The position numbers and the translations under genes were made by a program. From positions 62,001 through 126,000 of the forward strand of contig CAVQCX010000034.1 in assembly GCA_963711095.1 (NCBI GenBank): 64,000 nt of DNA. Reading direction: 5' to 3'. The DNA is from CAVQCX01 sp963711095 (GTDB lineage: Bacteria; Pseudomonadota; Gammaproteobacteria; Chromatiales; Chromatiaceae). Of this stretch, positions 18,742-27,942 are shown one piece after another. Each line of letters opens with the position of its first letter. Positions within the stretch are counted from its first letter, which is position 1. Below the pieces are notes generated by a model. That model was not told the DNA's origin and did no database searches. It saw only the letters and a list, made by a program, of their open reading frames with translations.

Positions 18742-19071
18742 ATGACCGACTGGATAGAAATTGCCAAGCTCGACGACATCCCCCGCCTCGGGGCGCGGGT
18801 GCTCAGGACCGACACCATGGACATCGCGGTGTTTCGCACCGCCCAGGATCAGGTGTTCGCTCTGCGCGACAAGTGCCCCCACAAGGGCGGGCCGCTGTCC
18901 CAGGGCATAGTGCACGGGGGCACGGTCACCTGTCCGCTGCACAACTGGCGGATCGATCTCGCCTCGGGCGAGGCCCAGGGCCCCGACGAGGGCTGTACCA
19001 ACAGCTATCCGGTCAAGGTCGAGGCTGGGGTGGTCTATCTCGCCTTCGCCGCGGAGGAGGCTGCGGCCTGA
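18742..19071 (+). CDS. nirD: NirD, Rieske-type nitrite reductase small subunit
   Basis: 109 residues, the usual NirD size. Rieske-like fold with CPHKGGPLSQG and CPLHNWRIDL, i.e. Cys-x-His and Cys-x2-His ligand pairs for a [2Fe-2S] cluster, ending in YPVKVEAGVVYLAF. Partner of NirB. It lies 218 bp downstream of nirB with a repeat between them, but is on the same strand with no terminator seen, so it is probably co-transcribed. Confidence 0.93.
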   Translation: MTDWIEIAKLDDIPRLGARVLRTDTMDIAVFRTAQDQVFALRDKCPHKGGPLSQGIVHGGTVTCPLHNWRIDLASGEAQGPDEGCTNSYPVKVEAGVVYLAFAAEEAAA

Positions 19072-19107
19072 GAAATCAGAGCGCAGCCAAGGCGGCCTGA
19101 GCCTGAG

Positions 19108-19217
19108 CCAGCCTTCCCGGGGGGTGTCGCGCGAGGGCGTCGGCAGCAGGGATGCTGCCGTCGAGCCTCCAGGGATGGATTCACGGCGTCCCTCGCACCA
19201 TGCCCCCCGGAAGGCTC
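19108..19217 (+). repeat. Nested inverted repeat between nirD and nasA
   Basis: Outer arms AGCCTTCCCGGGGGG and CCCCCCGGAAGGCT flank a second perfect hairpin GGCAGCA-GGGA-TGCTGCC. Likely a dispersed REP-like element rather than a terminator, since no T-run follows and the operon continues. Confidence 0.6.
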
Positions 19218-19254
19218 GAAGCCCGATCGACCGACCTTAGCACGAGAGCCAAAC

Positions 19255-21460
19255 ATGCTGTTCGGACGCGACAAGAAGAACCCCATCAAGCTCACCGACA
19301 AGGCGGTGGTGGACTGGAAGTACGCCACCTGCGGCTACTGCTCCACGGGCTGCGCCATCGAGGTTGGCCTGGACCGCCAGGGCCAAGCGGTCGCCACCCG
19401 GGGCGTGGCCGACGCCGACGTCAACCGCGGCAAGCTCTGCATCAAGGGCATCTTCGAGAACGAGCTGTTCACCTCCGCCGGCCGTGGGCTCAAGCCACTG
19501 CTGCGCGAGCGCCGCTGGGAGCCGTTTCGCGAGGTCGGCTGGGACGCCGCCCTCGACCACACCGCCGTCGAGATCCAGCGCATCCAGGCGGAGCACGGGC
19601 GCGATGCCTTCGCGATCGTCTCCACCGGCCAGATCATGACCGAGGAGTTCTATACGCTGGGCAAGCTGGCGCGCGGGGTGATCGGCACCAACAACTATGA
19701 CGGCAACACCACGCTCTGCATGGCCTCCGCCGCGTCGGGCTACAAGCGCTCCTTCGGCTCCGACGGCCCGCCGGGCTGCTACGAGGACTTCGAGCACACC
19801 GACTGCCTGCTCGCGATCGGCTCCAACCTGCCCGGAGCAGCACCCGATCATCTACTGGCGGATGCGTGAGGTCCGCGAGAAGCGGCCCTTCCCGCTGATC
19901 GTCGTGGACCCGCGGGTCACCATGCTGGCGCAGTTCGCCGACATGCACCTGCCGATCACCCCGGGCACCGACGTGGTGCTGCTCAACAGCCTGGCCCATG
20001 TGATCCTCAAGGAAGGTCTGGCGGACATGGCGTACATCGCGGCCCACACCACGGGCTTCGAGGCGTTCAAGGCCGAGGTAGAGAGGTGGGACCCGGTCAC
20101 CGCCTCGCGGGTGTGCGGCATCGACGAGGACAGGATCCGCCATGTGGCGCGGCTCTACGGCCGCTCCAAGGCCGCCATGACCATCTGGACCATGGGCATC
20201 AATCAGTCCACCCATGGCTCCGACGGCGTGGTGGCGATCAACAACCTCAATCTGATCACTGGCAACATCGGCCGGCCCGGCGCCTCCTCGCTCTCGATCA
20301 CCGGCCAGTGCAACGCCATGGGCACCCGGGAGTGGTCTTCCTGCTCGGGCCTGCCTGGCTACCGCTACCTGGAGAACGAGAAGGACCGCCAGGAGATCGC
20401 CCGCTTCTGGGGCGTGGAGCCTGGCTTCTTTCCCGAGAAGCGCGGCCTGTTCATGACCGACATCCTGCCGGCCATCGAGACCGGCCAGATCAAGGGGCTC
20501 TGGCTGGTGGCCACCAACCCGATGACCTCCATGCCGGACACGGCGCGCATCCGAAAGACCCTGGAGCGGCTGGAATTCCTGGTGGTGCAGGACGCCTACC
20601 GCGACGTCGAGACCAACGAGTACAGCCACGTCTATCTGCCCGCCGCGCTCTGGGCCGAGAAGGAGGGCGTGTTCACCAACACCGAGCGCCGGGTCAACCT
20701 GATCCGCAACGTCATCGCCCCGCCCGGTGAGGCGCGATCCGATCTCTGGATCTTCAATGGGCTGGCCGCCCGCTTCGAGCAGGGCAGGCGCATGGAGTTT
20801 CCGGAGCAGGCCGAGCAGGTGTTCGAGGAGATCAAGCAGCTCTCGCGAGGGCGCATGCTCGATTACTCCGGCATGAGCTACGCCAAGATCGAGCAGCACC
20901 GCGGGCTGCAGTGGCCCTGCTCGGACGGACCCAGCGAGTGGGGCGGGGAGGACTCTTCGGCGGGCACCCAGCGCCTCTACACCGACGGGCGTTTCTGCTT
21001 CCCCGATGGCAAGGCCAAGCTGATTGCGCTGGCCTTCGTCGACAACAACGAGCGCCCGGACGAGGAGTATCCGTTCTGGCTCAACTCGGGCCGCGTGGTG
21101 GAGCACTTTCACACCCGCACCCGCACCGGTAAGGTCGGCAATCAGAACAAGTTCTCGCCGACGCCCTACATGGAGATGAGCCCCGACGCCGCCGCCGAAC
21201 TCGGCGTGCACCACGGGGAATACGCGCGCCTGGTGTCCCGGCGCGGCGACGCGGTGGTGCTGGTGCAGTGCACCGAGCGGGTGGGGCGCGACATGGTGTT
21301 CGTGCCCTTTCACTACCACGAGTGCGTCAACCGTCTGACCCTGGGGCTGCTCGATCCCTATTCGCGCCAGCCTGCATTCAAGCAGTGCGCGGTGCGCGTG
21401 GAGCCGATCGCCGATCAGGTGGGTGCGGCGCAGCGCAACCGGGCCGCGCGGGCCTATTGA
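19255..21460 (+). CDS. nasA: NasA, assimilatory nitrate reductase catalytic subunit (one frame break)
   Basis: Molybdenum bis-MGD enzyme that reduces nitrate to nitrite in the cytoplasm; no Tat signal at the start. N-terminal [4Fe-4S] ligands CGYCSTGC...C (CIKG), then GTNNYDGNTTLCMASA around the Mo site, MGINQSTHGSD and the C-terminal molydopterin-binding end (VFVPFHYHECVNRLTLGLLDPYSRQPAFKQCAV). A one-base excess near 19831-19840 (CTGCCCGGAGCAG, where LPEQHP is expected) splits the frame; both halves are otherwise clean, together about 734 residues. No C-terminal BFD or flavin domain, so electrons must come from a separate partner, probably the adjacent DmsBC-like fusion. Confidence 0.92.
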
Positions 21461-21471
21461 GGAGCCGGGCC

Positions 21472-23316
21472 ATGTTTCAGATCCAACCCAAAGAGCAGAG
21501 ATACGCCTTCGTGCCTCGCGCCGAGCACCCAGCGCTCAACCGCTACGGCCAGCCGGTGGAGACGGTGCCGCAGGGGCACCCGCTGCGCGGCAAGACGCTC
21601 AACATCAACGGCGATACCTCGGTTTCCGAGAATCCGGACCGCTACAAGCAGCACGGCTTCTACTTTACCGCCGACAACTGCATCGGCTGCCACGCCTGCG
21701 AGGCGGCCTGCGCCGAGAAGAACGCGACCCCGGCGCATCTGGCCTTTCGCTCGGTGGGCTACCTCGAGGGCGGCAGTTATCCGGCCTACCGCCGGCTCAA
21801 CATCTCCATGGCTTGCAACCACTGCGACGATCCGGTGTGTCTGAAGGGCTGTCCGACCCGCGCCTACACCAAGTTTGCGGAGTACGGCGCGGTGCTGCAG
21901 GACCCGGACATCTGCTTCGGCTGCGGCTACTGCACCTGGGTCTGCCCCTACAACGCGCCCCAGCTCGATCCCGAGGCCGGGCATGTCTCCAAGTGCAATA
22001 TGTGCGTCGACCGCCTGGAGGTGGGGCTCAAGCCCGCCTGCGCCGCGGCCTGCCTGGGTGGCGCGCTGGACTTCGGCATCATCGAGACCCGGCCCGAGGA
22101 CCGCCATCAGCTGGAGACCCGCATCCCGGGCTTTCCCACGCCGGAGATCACCCGTCCCAACATCCGCTTCCAGCAGGTGAAGAGCCTGCCGCGGGACCTC
22201 AAGCGCCCCGATGCCTGGCCCTTGCGCTACGAGCGCGACGAGCCGGGCGAGGGCGGTCTGCACCGGCCCAAGGTCGATCGCAAGCACGGCGAGGCCCGGC
22301 AATGGAATCTGGCCGCGCTCAGCACCCGGGAGAACCCCCTGGTGGTGTTCACCCTGGTGACCCAGACCGTGGTCGGGGCCTTCGCCGCGCTGTTTCTGGG
22401 ACCCAGGGTCGGCCTGCCGCTGCTCTCGCCCGCGAGCGACCCGGTGGCCTGGCCGCTGACCCTGTTCGGGCTGATCGGGGTGCAGACCCTGGCGCTGGTG
22501 CTCTCGACTCTGCACCTGGGCCGCCCGCACCGCTTCTACCGGGCGTTCAACAACCTTCGCTACTCGCCGGTGAGCCGGGAGGTGGCGGGGGTGGCCGTGT
22601 TCTACAACCTGCTCGGCCTGCACGGGCTGGTGACCGGCCTGCCGCAGCTCTGGACCTGGCTGCCCGCCGGGCTGGTCGGTGCCCTGGCGGGTGTCTCGGG
22701 CTGGGGCGCGGTGGTCTCGGGGCTGGCGGCGATCTACTTCATGTACCGCATCTACCGCATCCCGGCCCGGCCCTTCTGGGACCACTGGCAGGTGCTCACC
22801 AGCTTCTACGGCAGCCTGCTCAGTCTGGGCGCACTCGCGGCGGGTCTGGCCTACGCCCTGGCCCGCTGGGGCGAGGGGCAGGGCTTCGCGGCGCCCCTGG
22901 CCTGGCTCGCGCTGCCCCTGGGGGCCGGGCTGCTGATCGAAGCGATCGGGCTCTGGCTCCATGCCCGTGACCTCAAGCGCCGGGGGGGTGAGGCCGAGGC
23001 GGCCCACTACCTGCAGACCACGCGTTTCGGCCTGGTCTACCAGGCGCGTAACATCGGCCTCGCGATCGGCCTGGTAGTCGCGGCGGGGCTGGCCTTCGGC
23101 ACCCCCGAAGGCGGGCCGGGGCTGCTGGCCTGGACCCTCACCGGGGCGCTGATTCTGACCGTCGCCCTGCTCGGCCGGGCGCTCTTCTACGCCCTGGTGG
23201 TCCCGACGACCCTGCCCGGCGCCTTCTTCTGGCGCAACCCGGCGTTCCAGGACCAGGCGCGGGATTCCGGGCTCGCCGACATGCCTCAGGTTGGGGTGGC
23301 GACCCAGGGCCACTGA
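21472..23316 (+). CDS. DmsB-DmsC fusion: four-cluster Fe-S and membrane quinol subunit next to NasA
   Basis: 614 residues. Residues about 60-240 are a DmsB/NrfC-type ferredoxin with four cysteine groups (CIGCHACEAAC, CNHCDDPVCLKGCP, CFGCGYCTWVCPYNAP, CNMCVDRLEVGLKPACAAAC). Residues about 300-600 form eight or so hydrophobic helices of the DmsC/YnfH anchor family (STLHLGRPHRFYRAFNNLRYSPVSREV is characteristic). Starts 11 bp after nasA with GAGGAG. In DmsABC the anchor oxidises menaquinol and passes electrons through DmsB to the Mo subunit. Here the inferred role is quinol-to-NasA electron transfer on the cytoplasmic side. Fusion into one chain is distinctive. Confidence 0.88.
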   Translation: MFQIQPKEQRYAFVPRAEHPALNRYGQPVETVPQGHPLRGKTLNINGDTSVSENPDRYKQHGFYFTADNCIGCHACEAACAEKNATPAHLAFRSVGYLEGGSYPAYRRLNISMACNHCDDPVCLKGCPTRAYTKFAEYGAVLQDPDICFGCGYCTWVCPYNAPQLDPEAGHVSKCNMCVDRLEVGLKPACAAACLGGALDFGIIETRPEDRHQLETRIPGFPTPEITRPNIRFQQVKSLPRDLKRPDAWPLRYERDEPGEGGLHRPKVDRKHGEARQWNLAALSTRENPLVVFTLVTQTVVGAFAALFLGPRVGLPLLSPASDPVAWPLTLFGLIGVQTLALVLSTLHLGRPHRFYRAFNNLRYSPVSREVAGVAVFYNLLGLHGLVTGLPQLWTWLPAGLVGALAGVSGWGAVVSGLAAIYFMYRIYRIPARPFWDHWQVLTSFYGSLLSLGALAAGLAYALARWGEGQGFAAPLAWLALPLGAGLLIEAIGLWLHARDLKRRGGEAEAAHYLQTTRFGLVYQARNIGLAIGLVVAAGLAFGTPEGGPGLLAWTLTGALILTVALLGRALFYALVVPTTLPGAFFWRNPAFQDQARDSGLADMPQVGVATQGH

Positions 23317-23402
23317 TCGCCGCGCCGACAGGCTGCGAGCATCATCCCAGCGGCGCCGGGCGGGCCGGCCCGCGCGCAACGAGCTTGCGGTGCCGATCGC
23401 CA

Positions 23403-23539
23403 TGCAGTCAGAGCCGATCAAGACCAGCTGTCTACACTGCGGCGTCGGCTGCGGGGCGGAGGTCGGCCGCGACGCCGACGGCGCCATCGAGGTGCGCGGC
23501 GACATCAAGGCCCTGATTGCCGAGGCCAGCGATGGTTGA
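23403..23539 (+). CDS. 45-residue CxxC protein, perhaps a molybdoenzyme N-terminal remnant
   Basis: MQSEPIKTSCLHCGVGCGAEVGR... matches the first [4Fe-4S] segment of NasA/FdhF-type enzymes (C-x2-C-x3-C) but ends before the fourth cysteine and all later domains. Its stop overlaps the next start by 8 bases, so it may still be translated as a short polypeptide. Most likely debris of a second nasA-like gene; a small Fe-S protein is the alternative. Confidence 0.45.
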
Positions 23540-23894
23540 CGCGGCGATCGGCCGGCACCTGGACGATGCCGCCAGCCCCCTGGAGCGGGGCGTGCTGCGC
23601 GCGGTCTACGACTCGCCGGCCCAGCGCCGTCAGCGGCGCACTGCGCGCGCTCTGTTGATCCTCAAGCACGGCCTGCGGGGACTGCTCTTCAGCTGGCCGC
23701 TGTACCTGCTCGGCGGCGCCGCCTTCGCCATGCCCGGGCGCTACAGCTGGCTGCTCAGCCTGGTGTTCGTGCCGGCGGCCTGGCTGTCGATGGCGATCCT
23801 GGTGCGCGGGCTGCGCGAGGACTGCGCCCGCTACCTCGACCGGGTGGTGCTGAAGCCGGGGGCGCTCCGGCGTATCCTTTTCTCGCCGCCATGA
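23532..23894 (+). CDS. Small membrane protein in nas operon
   Basis: 120 residues from ATG 23532. Basic N-terminal third, then two hydrophobic segments (GLLFSWPLYLLGGAAFAM and WLLSLVFVPAAWLSMAILV) and a short basic tail. Overlaps the CxxC ORF before it and, by ATGA, mobB after it, so it belongs to the operon. Not recognised; an assembly or anchoring role near the nitrate reductase is only a guess from position. Confidence 0.65.
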   Translation: MVDAAIGRHLDDAASPLERGVLRAVYDSPAQRRQRRTARALLILKHGLRGLLFSWPLYLLGGAAFAMPGRYSWLLSLVFVPAAWLSMAILVRGLREDCARYLDRVVLKPGALRRILFSPP

Positions 23895-24424
23895 GACCGG
23901 ACTGCCGCATCCCGTTCCCTATCCCCGTGCTGGGCATCGCCGCCCAATCGGGGACCGGCAAGACCAGCCTGATCGAGCGGCTGATCCCGGCGTTGGCCGC
24001 GCGCGGCCTGCGGGTCGGCACCATCAAGCGCTCCCACCACGCGTTCGAGATCGACCGCCCGGGCAAGGACAGCGACCGCATGCGCCGGGCCGGGGCCCGC
24101 CAGGTGCTCATCGCCTCGGCCCACCGCAGCGCGCTGATCACCGAGGGCGACGGGCAGAGCGAGCCGCAGCTCGCCGCGCTGCTGGCCCGGCTCGATCCCG
24201 GCGCCCTCGACCTGGTGCTGGTGGAGGGCTTTCGCCAGGACGCCATCCCCAAGCTGGAAGTCCATCGCCGGTCGCTCGGCCGGCCGCTGCTGTGTCTGGG
24301 GGACCCCTGCGTGATCGCGGTGGTGACCGATGACCCCGCCGAGATCCCCCCCGACAAGCCGGTGCTACCGCTGGATGACGTCGCGCGGGTTGCCGCATTC
24401 GTGGCAGCCTGGATGGCGGGCTAG
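23891..24424 (+). CDS. mobB: MobB, molybdopterin-guanine dinucleotide biosynthesis accessory protein
   Basis: 177 residues. P-loop AAQSGTGKTSLIERL near residue 17, then VGTIKRSHHAFEIDRPGKDSDRMRRAGA, the signature region of MobB, and LVLVEGFRQDAIPKLEVHR. GTP-binding protein that assists MobA in making the MGD form of the molybdenum cofactor, which NasA requires. Placed at the end of the nitrate operon with an ATGA overlap to the preceding gene, giving cofactor supply along with the enzyme. Confidence 0.92.
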   Translation: MRPDCRIPFPIPVLGIAAQSGTGKTSLIERLIPALAARGLRVGTIKRSHHAFEIDRPGKDSDRMRRAGARQVLIASAHRSALITEGDGQSEPQLAALLARLDPGALDLVLVEGFRQDAIPKLEVHRRSLGRPLLCLGDPCVIAVVTDDPAEIPPDKPVLPLDDVARVAAFVAAWMAG

Positions 24425-24717
24425 ACGCAGCGATGCCCCGAGCTGGGGGGTGCGCGAATCTGCGGCTATGATCCTGGAAAGGGCATGTCAGCCGCCAGGC
24501 GCAAAGGACGCGAAGGTAGATACGTGCCAAATGGAAAAGCACGCGTTTCACCCAACAGGTGACTCCCGTTTCTCGGATATATCCTTGAACCTATTGGCCA
24601 TCTTGGCGCCTTGGCGGTTCCAACAGCCGTGTTTTGGATGATCTGTTTCCGCCCGGTCCTTCGCCGGTCGGCGGGCAGTCGAGCGACAACAACCGGGATT
24701 CCACCGAGGAGGGGTCC
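24425..24717 (+). other. Intergenic with dispersed repeat
   Basis: Carries CCAGGCGCAAAGGACGCGAAGG near 24494 and TTGGCGCCTTGGCGGTTCC near 24602, arms of the same element seen between nirB and nirD. No gene. Confidence 0.5.
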
Positions 24718-25608
24718 ATGCTGCAGCGTCTCGCGGTTTTCCTGCTGGTGCTCGGGCTGTCGCTCGGCGTCGGCGCCGAGGAGGTCAAGATCGAGCACCA
24801 GGGGATCTGGCTCAACGCCAATCTGGAGAAGACCGACGACAGCTGGCCTGCCGGCCCGGTGATCCTGATGGTCCACGGCACGCTCGCCCACGGCGCCATG
24901 GAGATCATGCAGACCCTGCAGGGCATGTTCCAGGACCGCGGGATCAGCACCCTCGCGATCACCCTGGGCCTGGGATTGGACGATCGGCACGGCATGTACG
25001 ACTGCGCCACGCCGCATACCCACAAGAGCAGCGACGCACTGGACGAGATCGGCGTCTGGGTGGGCTGGCTGAAAGGCGAGGGCGTCAAGGAGCTGGTGCT
25101 GCTCGGCCATTCACGGGGTGGAAATCAGGTCGCCCGCTATGCGATCGCCCGCCCGGACCCTGCCGTGGCGCTGGTCGTTCTGCTGGCCCCCGAGACCTGG
25201 GACCGGCAGCGCGAGGCCGAGGCCTATCGCCGGCGCTACGGCAAGGATCTGGGCCCGCTGCTGCGCCAGGCCCGTGCGATGGTTGCCCGCGGCGAGGGCG
25301 GCGCCTTCATGGATCACGTGGATCTTCTCCATTGCAAGGACACCCGGGTCAGCGCCGCGAGCTTCCTCTCCTATTATGAGCCCGACGAGAACAACGACAC
25401 CCCTCGTCTGATCCGCGGCATCAAGGCCCCGGTGGTGGTGTTCGCCGGCAGCGCAGACGATGTGGCCCCGGATCTGATCCCGAAGATGCGGCCCCTGACC
25501 GATGGTGACCAGGTCCGCTTGGTGGTGCTCGATGGAGCGGGCCACTTCTTTCGGGATCTCTACTCCGAGGACATCGCCGACATCGTGGCCGAGCTGCTCA
25601 GCGAGTGA
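24718..25608 (+). CDS. Exported alpha/beta hydrolase
   Basis: 296 residues. Signal peptide MLQRLAVFLLVLGLSLGVGA with cleavage likely before EEVKIEH. HGTLAHG oxyanion motif, nucleophile elbow GHSRGG, acid in FAGSADDVAP and histidine in DGAGHFF. One short Cys segment MYDCATPH could form a disulfide with C in LLHCKDT. Resembles DUF3530-like or dienelactone-hydrolase-like periplasmic proteins; substrate unknown. Start at ATG 24718 is set by GAGGAGGGG just upstream. Monocistronic. Confidence 0.82.
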   Translation: MLQRLAVFLLVLGLSLGVGAEEVKIEHQGIWLNANLEKTDDSWPAGPVILMVHGTLAHGAMEIMQTLQGMFQDRGISTLAITLGLGLDDRHGMYDCATPHTHKSSDALDEIGVWVGWLKGEGVKELVLLGHSRGGNQVARYAIARPDPAVALVVLLAPETWDRQREAEAYRRRYGKDLGPLLRQARAMVARGEGGAFMDHVDLLHCKDTRVSAASFLSYYEPDENNDTPRLIRGIKAPVVVFAGSADDVAPDLIPKMRPLTDGDQVRLVVLDGAGHFFRDLYSEDIADIVAELLSE

Positions 25609-26119
25609 GCGGCGGGGTGCCGGTGCCGGGAGGCAGGCGCTGCGGGACGCGTCTTTCCGGTCCTTGGCGGGTGTCCCCGCGGGCTTCCCGCCGTTGTCCT
25701 CGATTGGGGGTACGATCTCGCGCTCGGCGGCCGGCCGGGGCGGCCTGATCCGCACCGCGGCGGTCGGCACCGGGCGGGGTTGAGTCGGACGCGGGTTCGG
25801 CGCATCCTTGCGCCTCACCCCTTCGGGGTCGTCACGATCCTCTGCTCCACGCAGGGGTCTCGATCGCGTGAGGGTGGCGGTACCAGGGAGGCGCGGCTGG
25901 CGCGGCAAACAACGCAACAGCGGCCTCGATGTGACGAGATCGCGCGCGGAATCCGGCGGATTGCCGCTCTTCCGCAGCACGACAGTCCCAGGTCCGAGGG
26001 CCCCCGCGGCTGCGTGACGATACGCCCGGCGCCAGCCTGGCAGGCCGATCTCCGGCGAGTGGAGAGCATCAAGAATCCCGCTGAGACAGCGGACAAACCA
26101 GCACAGAGGAGATGAGACG
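25609..26119 (+). other. Gap of 511 bp without a gene
   Basis: Between two genes encoding exported proteins. Open frames here are Arg/Pro-rich and lack ribosome sites. The stretch directly before 26120 ends in ACAGAGGAGATGAG, which supplies the ribosome site of the next gene. No RNA or repeat recognised. Confidence 0.45.
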
Positions 26120-26830
26120 ATGAAAGCACTGAAGGTCATTGCAGCAAGCGTCCTGGTGGCGATGGTCGCCTTGCCGGCCGCGGCCGAGCCGACCGCGGGG
26201 GCCGCCGAGCCGGCGGCCGCAGCGCCGGCAGCGCCCCCGGCGGCTGCTGCGGCCCCGGCCGAGCCGAGCGCCGCCATGCCCATGCCTGCCGCGGGTGCTC
26301 CCGAGGGCGCCATGCCCATGGGTGGCCATACGGGCGGGATGCCCATGCTGGGGGCCCCCCAGGGCGGTATGCCGATGGGCGCTGAGCAGGGCCAGATGCC
26401 GATGATGGGCGGGCCACACGGCAGCATGCCGGCGCTGGGCCATTACCCGAGCGCGATGCCCATGACCGGCGTCGACGAGGGCGAGGCGCCGATCGCCGGT
26501 GTCGATGAGGGTGGCCTCCCGGGAGAAGGCAACGAGGACGCCGGCATGCCGATGATGGGCGGCCCGCAAGGCGGCATGCCGCCGATGGGCGGCGAGCCGG
26601 GCTACGGCTACATGCCGATGGGAGGCGGACCCCAGGGCGGTATGCCCATGGGCGGCCAGCCGTACGGCATGCCCATGATGCGCGGACCCATGGGCGGCAT
26701 GATGAATCCCGAGATGATGAAGAGCCACATGCATTCGCGCATGGAGCACATGGCCAAGATGGAGGCGCATCTCGCCAAGATCGAAGCCCTGCTCCAGGAG
26801 CTGGTGGATCTCCAGAAGAAGCAGCACTGA
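26120..26830 (+). CDS. Exported Met/Gly-rich repeat protein
   Basis: 236 residues. Signal peptide MKALKVIAASVLVAMVALPAAA. An Ala/Pro-rich linker (about 25-50) leads into some 150 residues of imperfect repeats built on MPMGG and PQGGMPM, with His and Asp/Glu scattered (MGGHTGG, TGVDEGEAPIAGVDEG). The last 35 residues switch to an amphipathic helix (MEHMAKMEAHLAKIEALLQELVDLQKKQ) suited to oligomerisation. Met-x-Met and His arrays resemble periplasmic Cu(I)/Ag-binding proteins, so metal binding is a reasonable guess, not shown. No copper genes are adjacent. A GC-rich hairpin follows at 26861. Confidence 0.75.
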   Translation: MKALKVIAASVLVAMVALPAAAEPTAGAAEPAAAAPAAPPAAAAAPAEPSAAMPMPAAGAPEGAMPMGGHTGGMPMLGAPQGGMPMGAEQGQMPMMGGPHGSMPALGHYPSAMPMTGVDEGEAPIAGVDEGGLPGEGNEDAGMPMMGGPQGGMPPMGGEPGYGYMPMGGGPQGGMPMGGQPYGMPMMRGPMGGMMNPEMMKSHMHSRMEHMAKMEAHLAKIEALLQELVDLQKKQH

Positions 26831-26860
26831 CGGGCCTCCCGCGCCCTTTGGTGCGGTCAA

Positions 26861-26893
26861 GGCGGGCCCGCGTGATCACTACGCGGGCCTGCC
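26861..26893 (+). terminator. Strong hairpin after Met-rich gene
   Basis: GGCGGGCCCGCGT and ACGCGGGCCTGCC pair over 13 positions with one mismatch and a 7-nt loop, 31 bp past the stop codon. No T-run follows, so it could be a terminator that needs help or simply an mRNA end stabiliser. Confidence 0.5.
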
Positions 26894-27004
26894 CCCCGCC
26901 TCTCCGCTCATGCCCCGATCGGACCGCGACGCACCCCCTGCCCGACATCCCGCCGTCGAAACCCCATAGGTCAAATTGCAGCGCAGCCGCTACCTGACAC
27001 TTGC

Positions 27005-27820
27005 CCCCCTTGCAAGGAGCAACCCCCCGGTCGCGATCACCCGTCTTGACCCCCTCGTAGGAGCGACCGCCCGGTCGCGATCAGCGTTGGCCCCCCTTGT
27101 AGGAGCGACCGCCCGGTCGCGATCATCCGTCGGCCATGTCGCAACCCCAGCAGGGCCTCTCGCATCCCGACCAGATGCGATGCCCGGCCTCTACCAGGCT
27201 CCAAGCGCCCCGAGCGGGCCCCCCTCGTAGGAGCGACCGCCCGGTCGCGATCACCGTCGCCCATACCGCAACCCCAGCAGAGCCTCTCGCATCCCCACCA
27301 GATTCGATGCCCGGCCTCGGCCGGCCCCCAGGCGCACCAAGCTGACCTCCCTAGTAGGAGCGACCGCCCGGTCGCGATCACCCGTCGCCCGTACCGCAAC
27401 CCCAGCAAGGCCTCTCGCATCCCCACCAAATGCGATGCCCGGCCTGGGCCGGCCCCCAGGCGCACCAAGCTGACCTCCCTAGTAGGAGCGACCGCCCGGT
27501 CGCGATCACCCGTCGCCCATGCCGCAACCCCAGCAAGGCCTCTCGCATCCCCACCAAATGCGATGCCCGGCCTGGGCCGGCCCCCAGGCGCACCAAGCTG
27601 ACCTCCCTAGTAGGAGCGACCGCCCGGTCGCGATCACCCGTCGGCCATGCCGCAACCCCAGCAGGGCCTCTCGCATCCCCACCAAATGCGATGCCCGGCC
27701 TGGGCGGGACCGCCAAGCGCCCCGAGCGGGACCCCCTCGTAGGAGCGACCGCCCGGTCGCGATCACCCGTCGCCCATGCCGCAACCCCCGCAGGGCCTCT
27801 CGCATCCCAAGCCTTTGTCG
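27005..27820 (+). repeat. Tandem array of ~127-bp units with a REP-like hairpin
   Basis: A core AGGAGCGACCGCCCGGTC (hairpin GCGACCG/CGGTCGC) occurs near 27058, 27100, 27229, 27356, 27482, 27611 and 27740, plus a degraded copy near 27015. From 27100 the copies are spaced 126-130 bp apart and the spacer is also conserved (CCGCAACCCCAGCA, CTCTCGCATCCCCACCA, GATGCCCGGCCT), so the whole unit is tandem. Long ORFs in several frames result from the repetition and are not genes. Confidence 0.9.
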
Positions 27821-27831
27821 TATCCCCAACA
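27816..27831 (+). promoter_or_regulatory. NifA upstream activator site
   Basis: TGT-N10-ACA, exact match to the NifA binding consensus, about 95 bp upstream of the sigma-54 promoter of nifB. Confidence 0.75.
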
Positions 27832-27925
27832 GTCGCCTCCGAAACTCCCGTGGGCTTCGGAACAAAGCCGCGGCGATGTTGCATAAACATCCATAAAAAC
27901 AATATCTTAAACACAATTCCCAGCT

Positions 27926-27942
27926 AGGCACGGTCCCTGCAT
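27926..27942 (+). promoter_or_regulatory. Sigma-54 promoter of nifB
   Basis: AGGCACGGTCCCTGCAT: GG and GC separated by 10 bases, -24 and -12 boxes each one base off consensus. Start of transcription would be near 27952, about 36 nt before the nifB ATG. With the NifA site upstream this is a complete nif promoter. Confidence 0.85.

Noticed and set aside
21454..23508. 684-residue minus-strand ORF opposite the DmsBC fusion
   Set aside because: Gln/Arg/Gly-rich antisense frame without motifs; the plus strand encodes the Fe-S and membrane domains.
27005..27820. CRISPR array
   Set aside because: Repeat core is a REP hairpin and the spacers are conserved rather than unique; no cas genes in the window.
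27037..27927. Repeat-protein-like ORFs on both strands before nifB
   Set aside because: By-products of the 127-bp tandem array; codon positions show no constraint and spacing varies from 126 to 130 bp.
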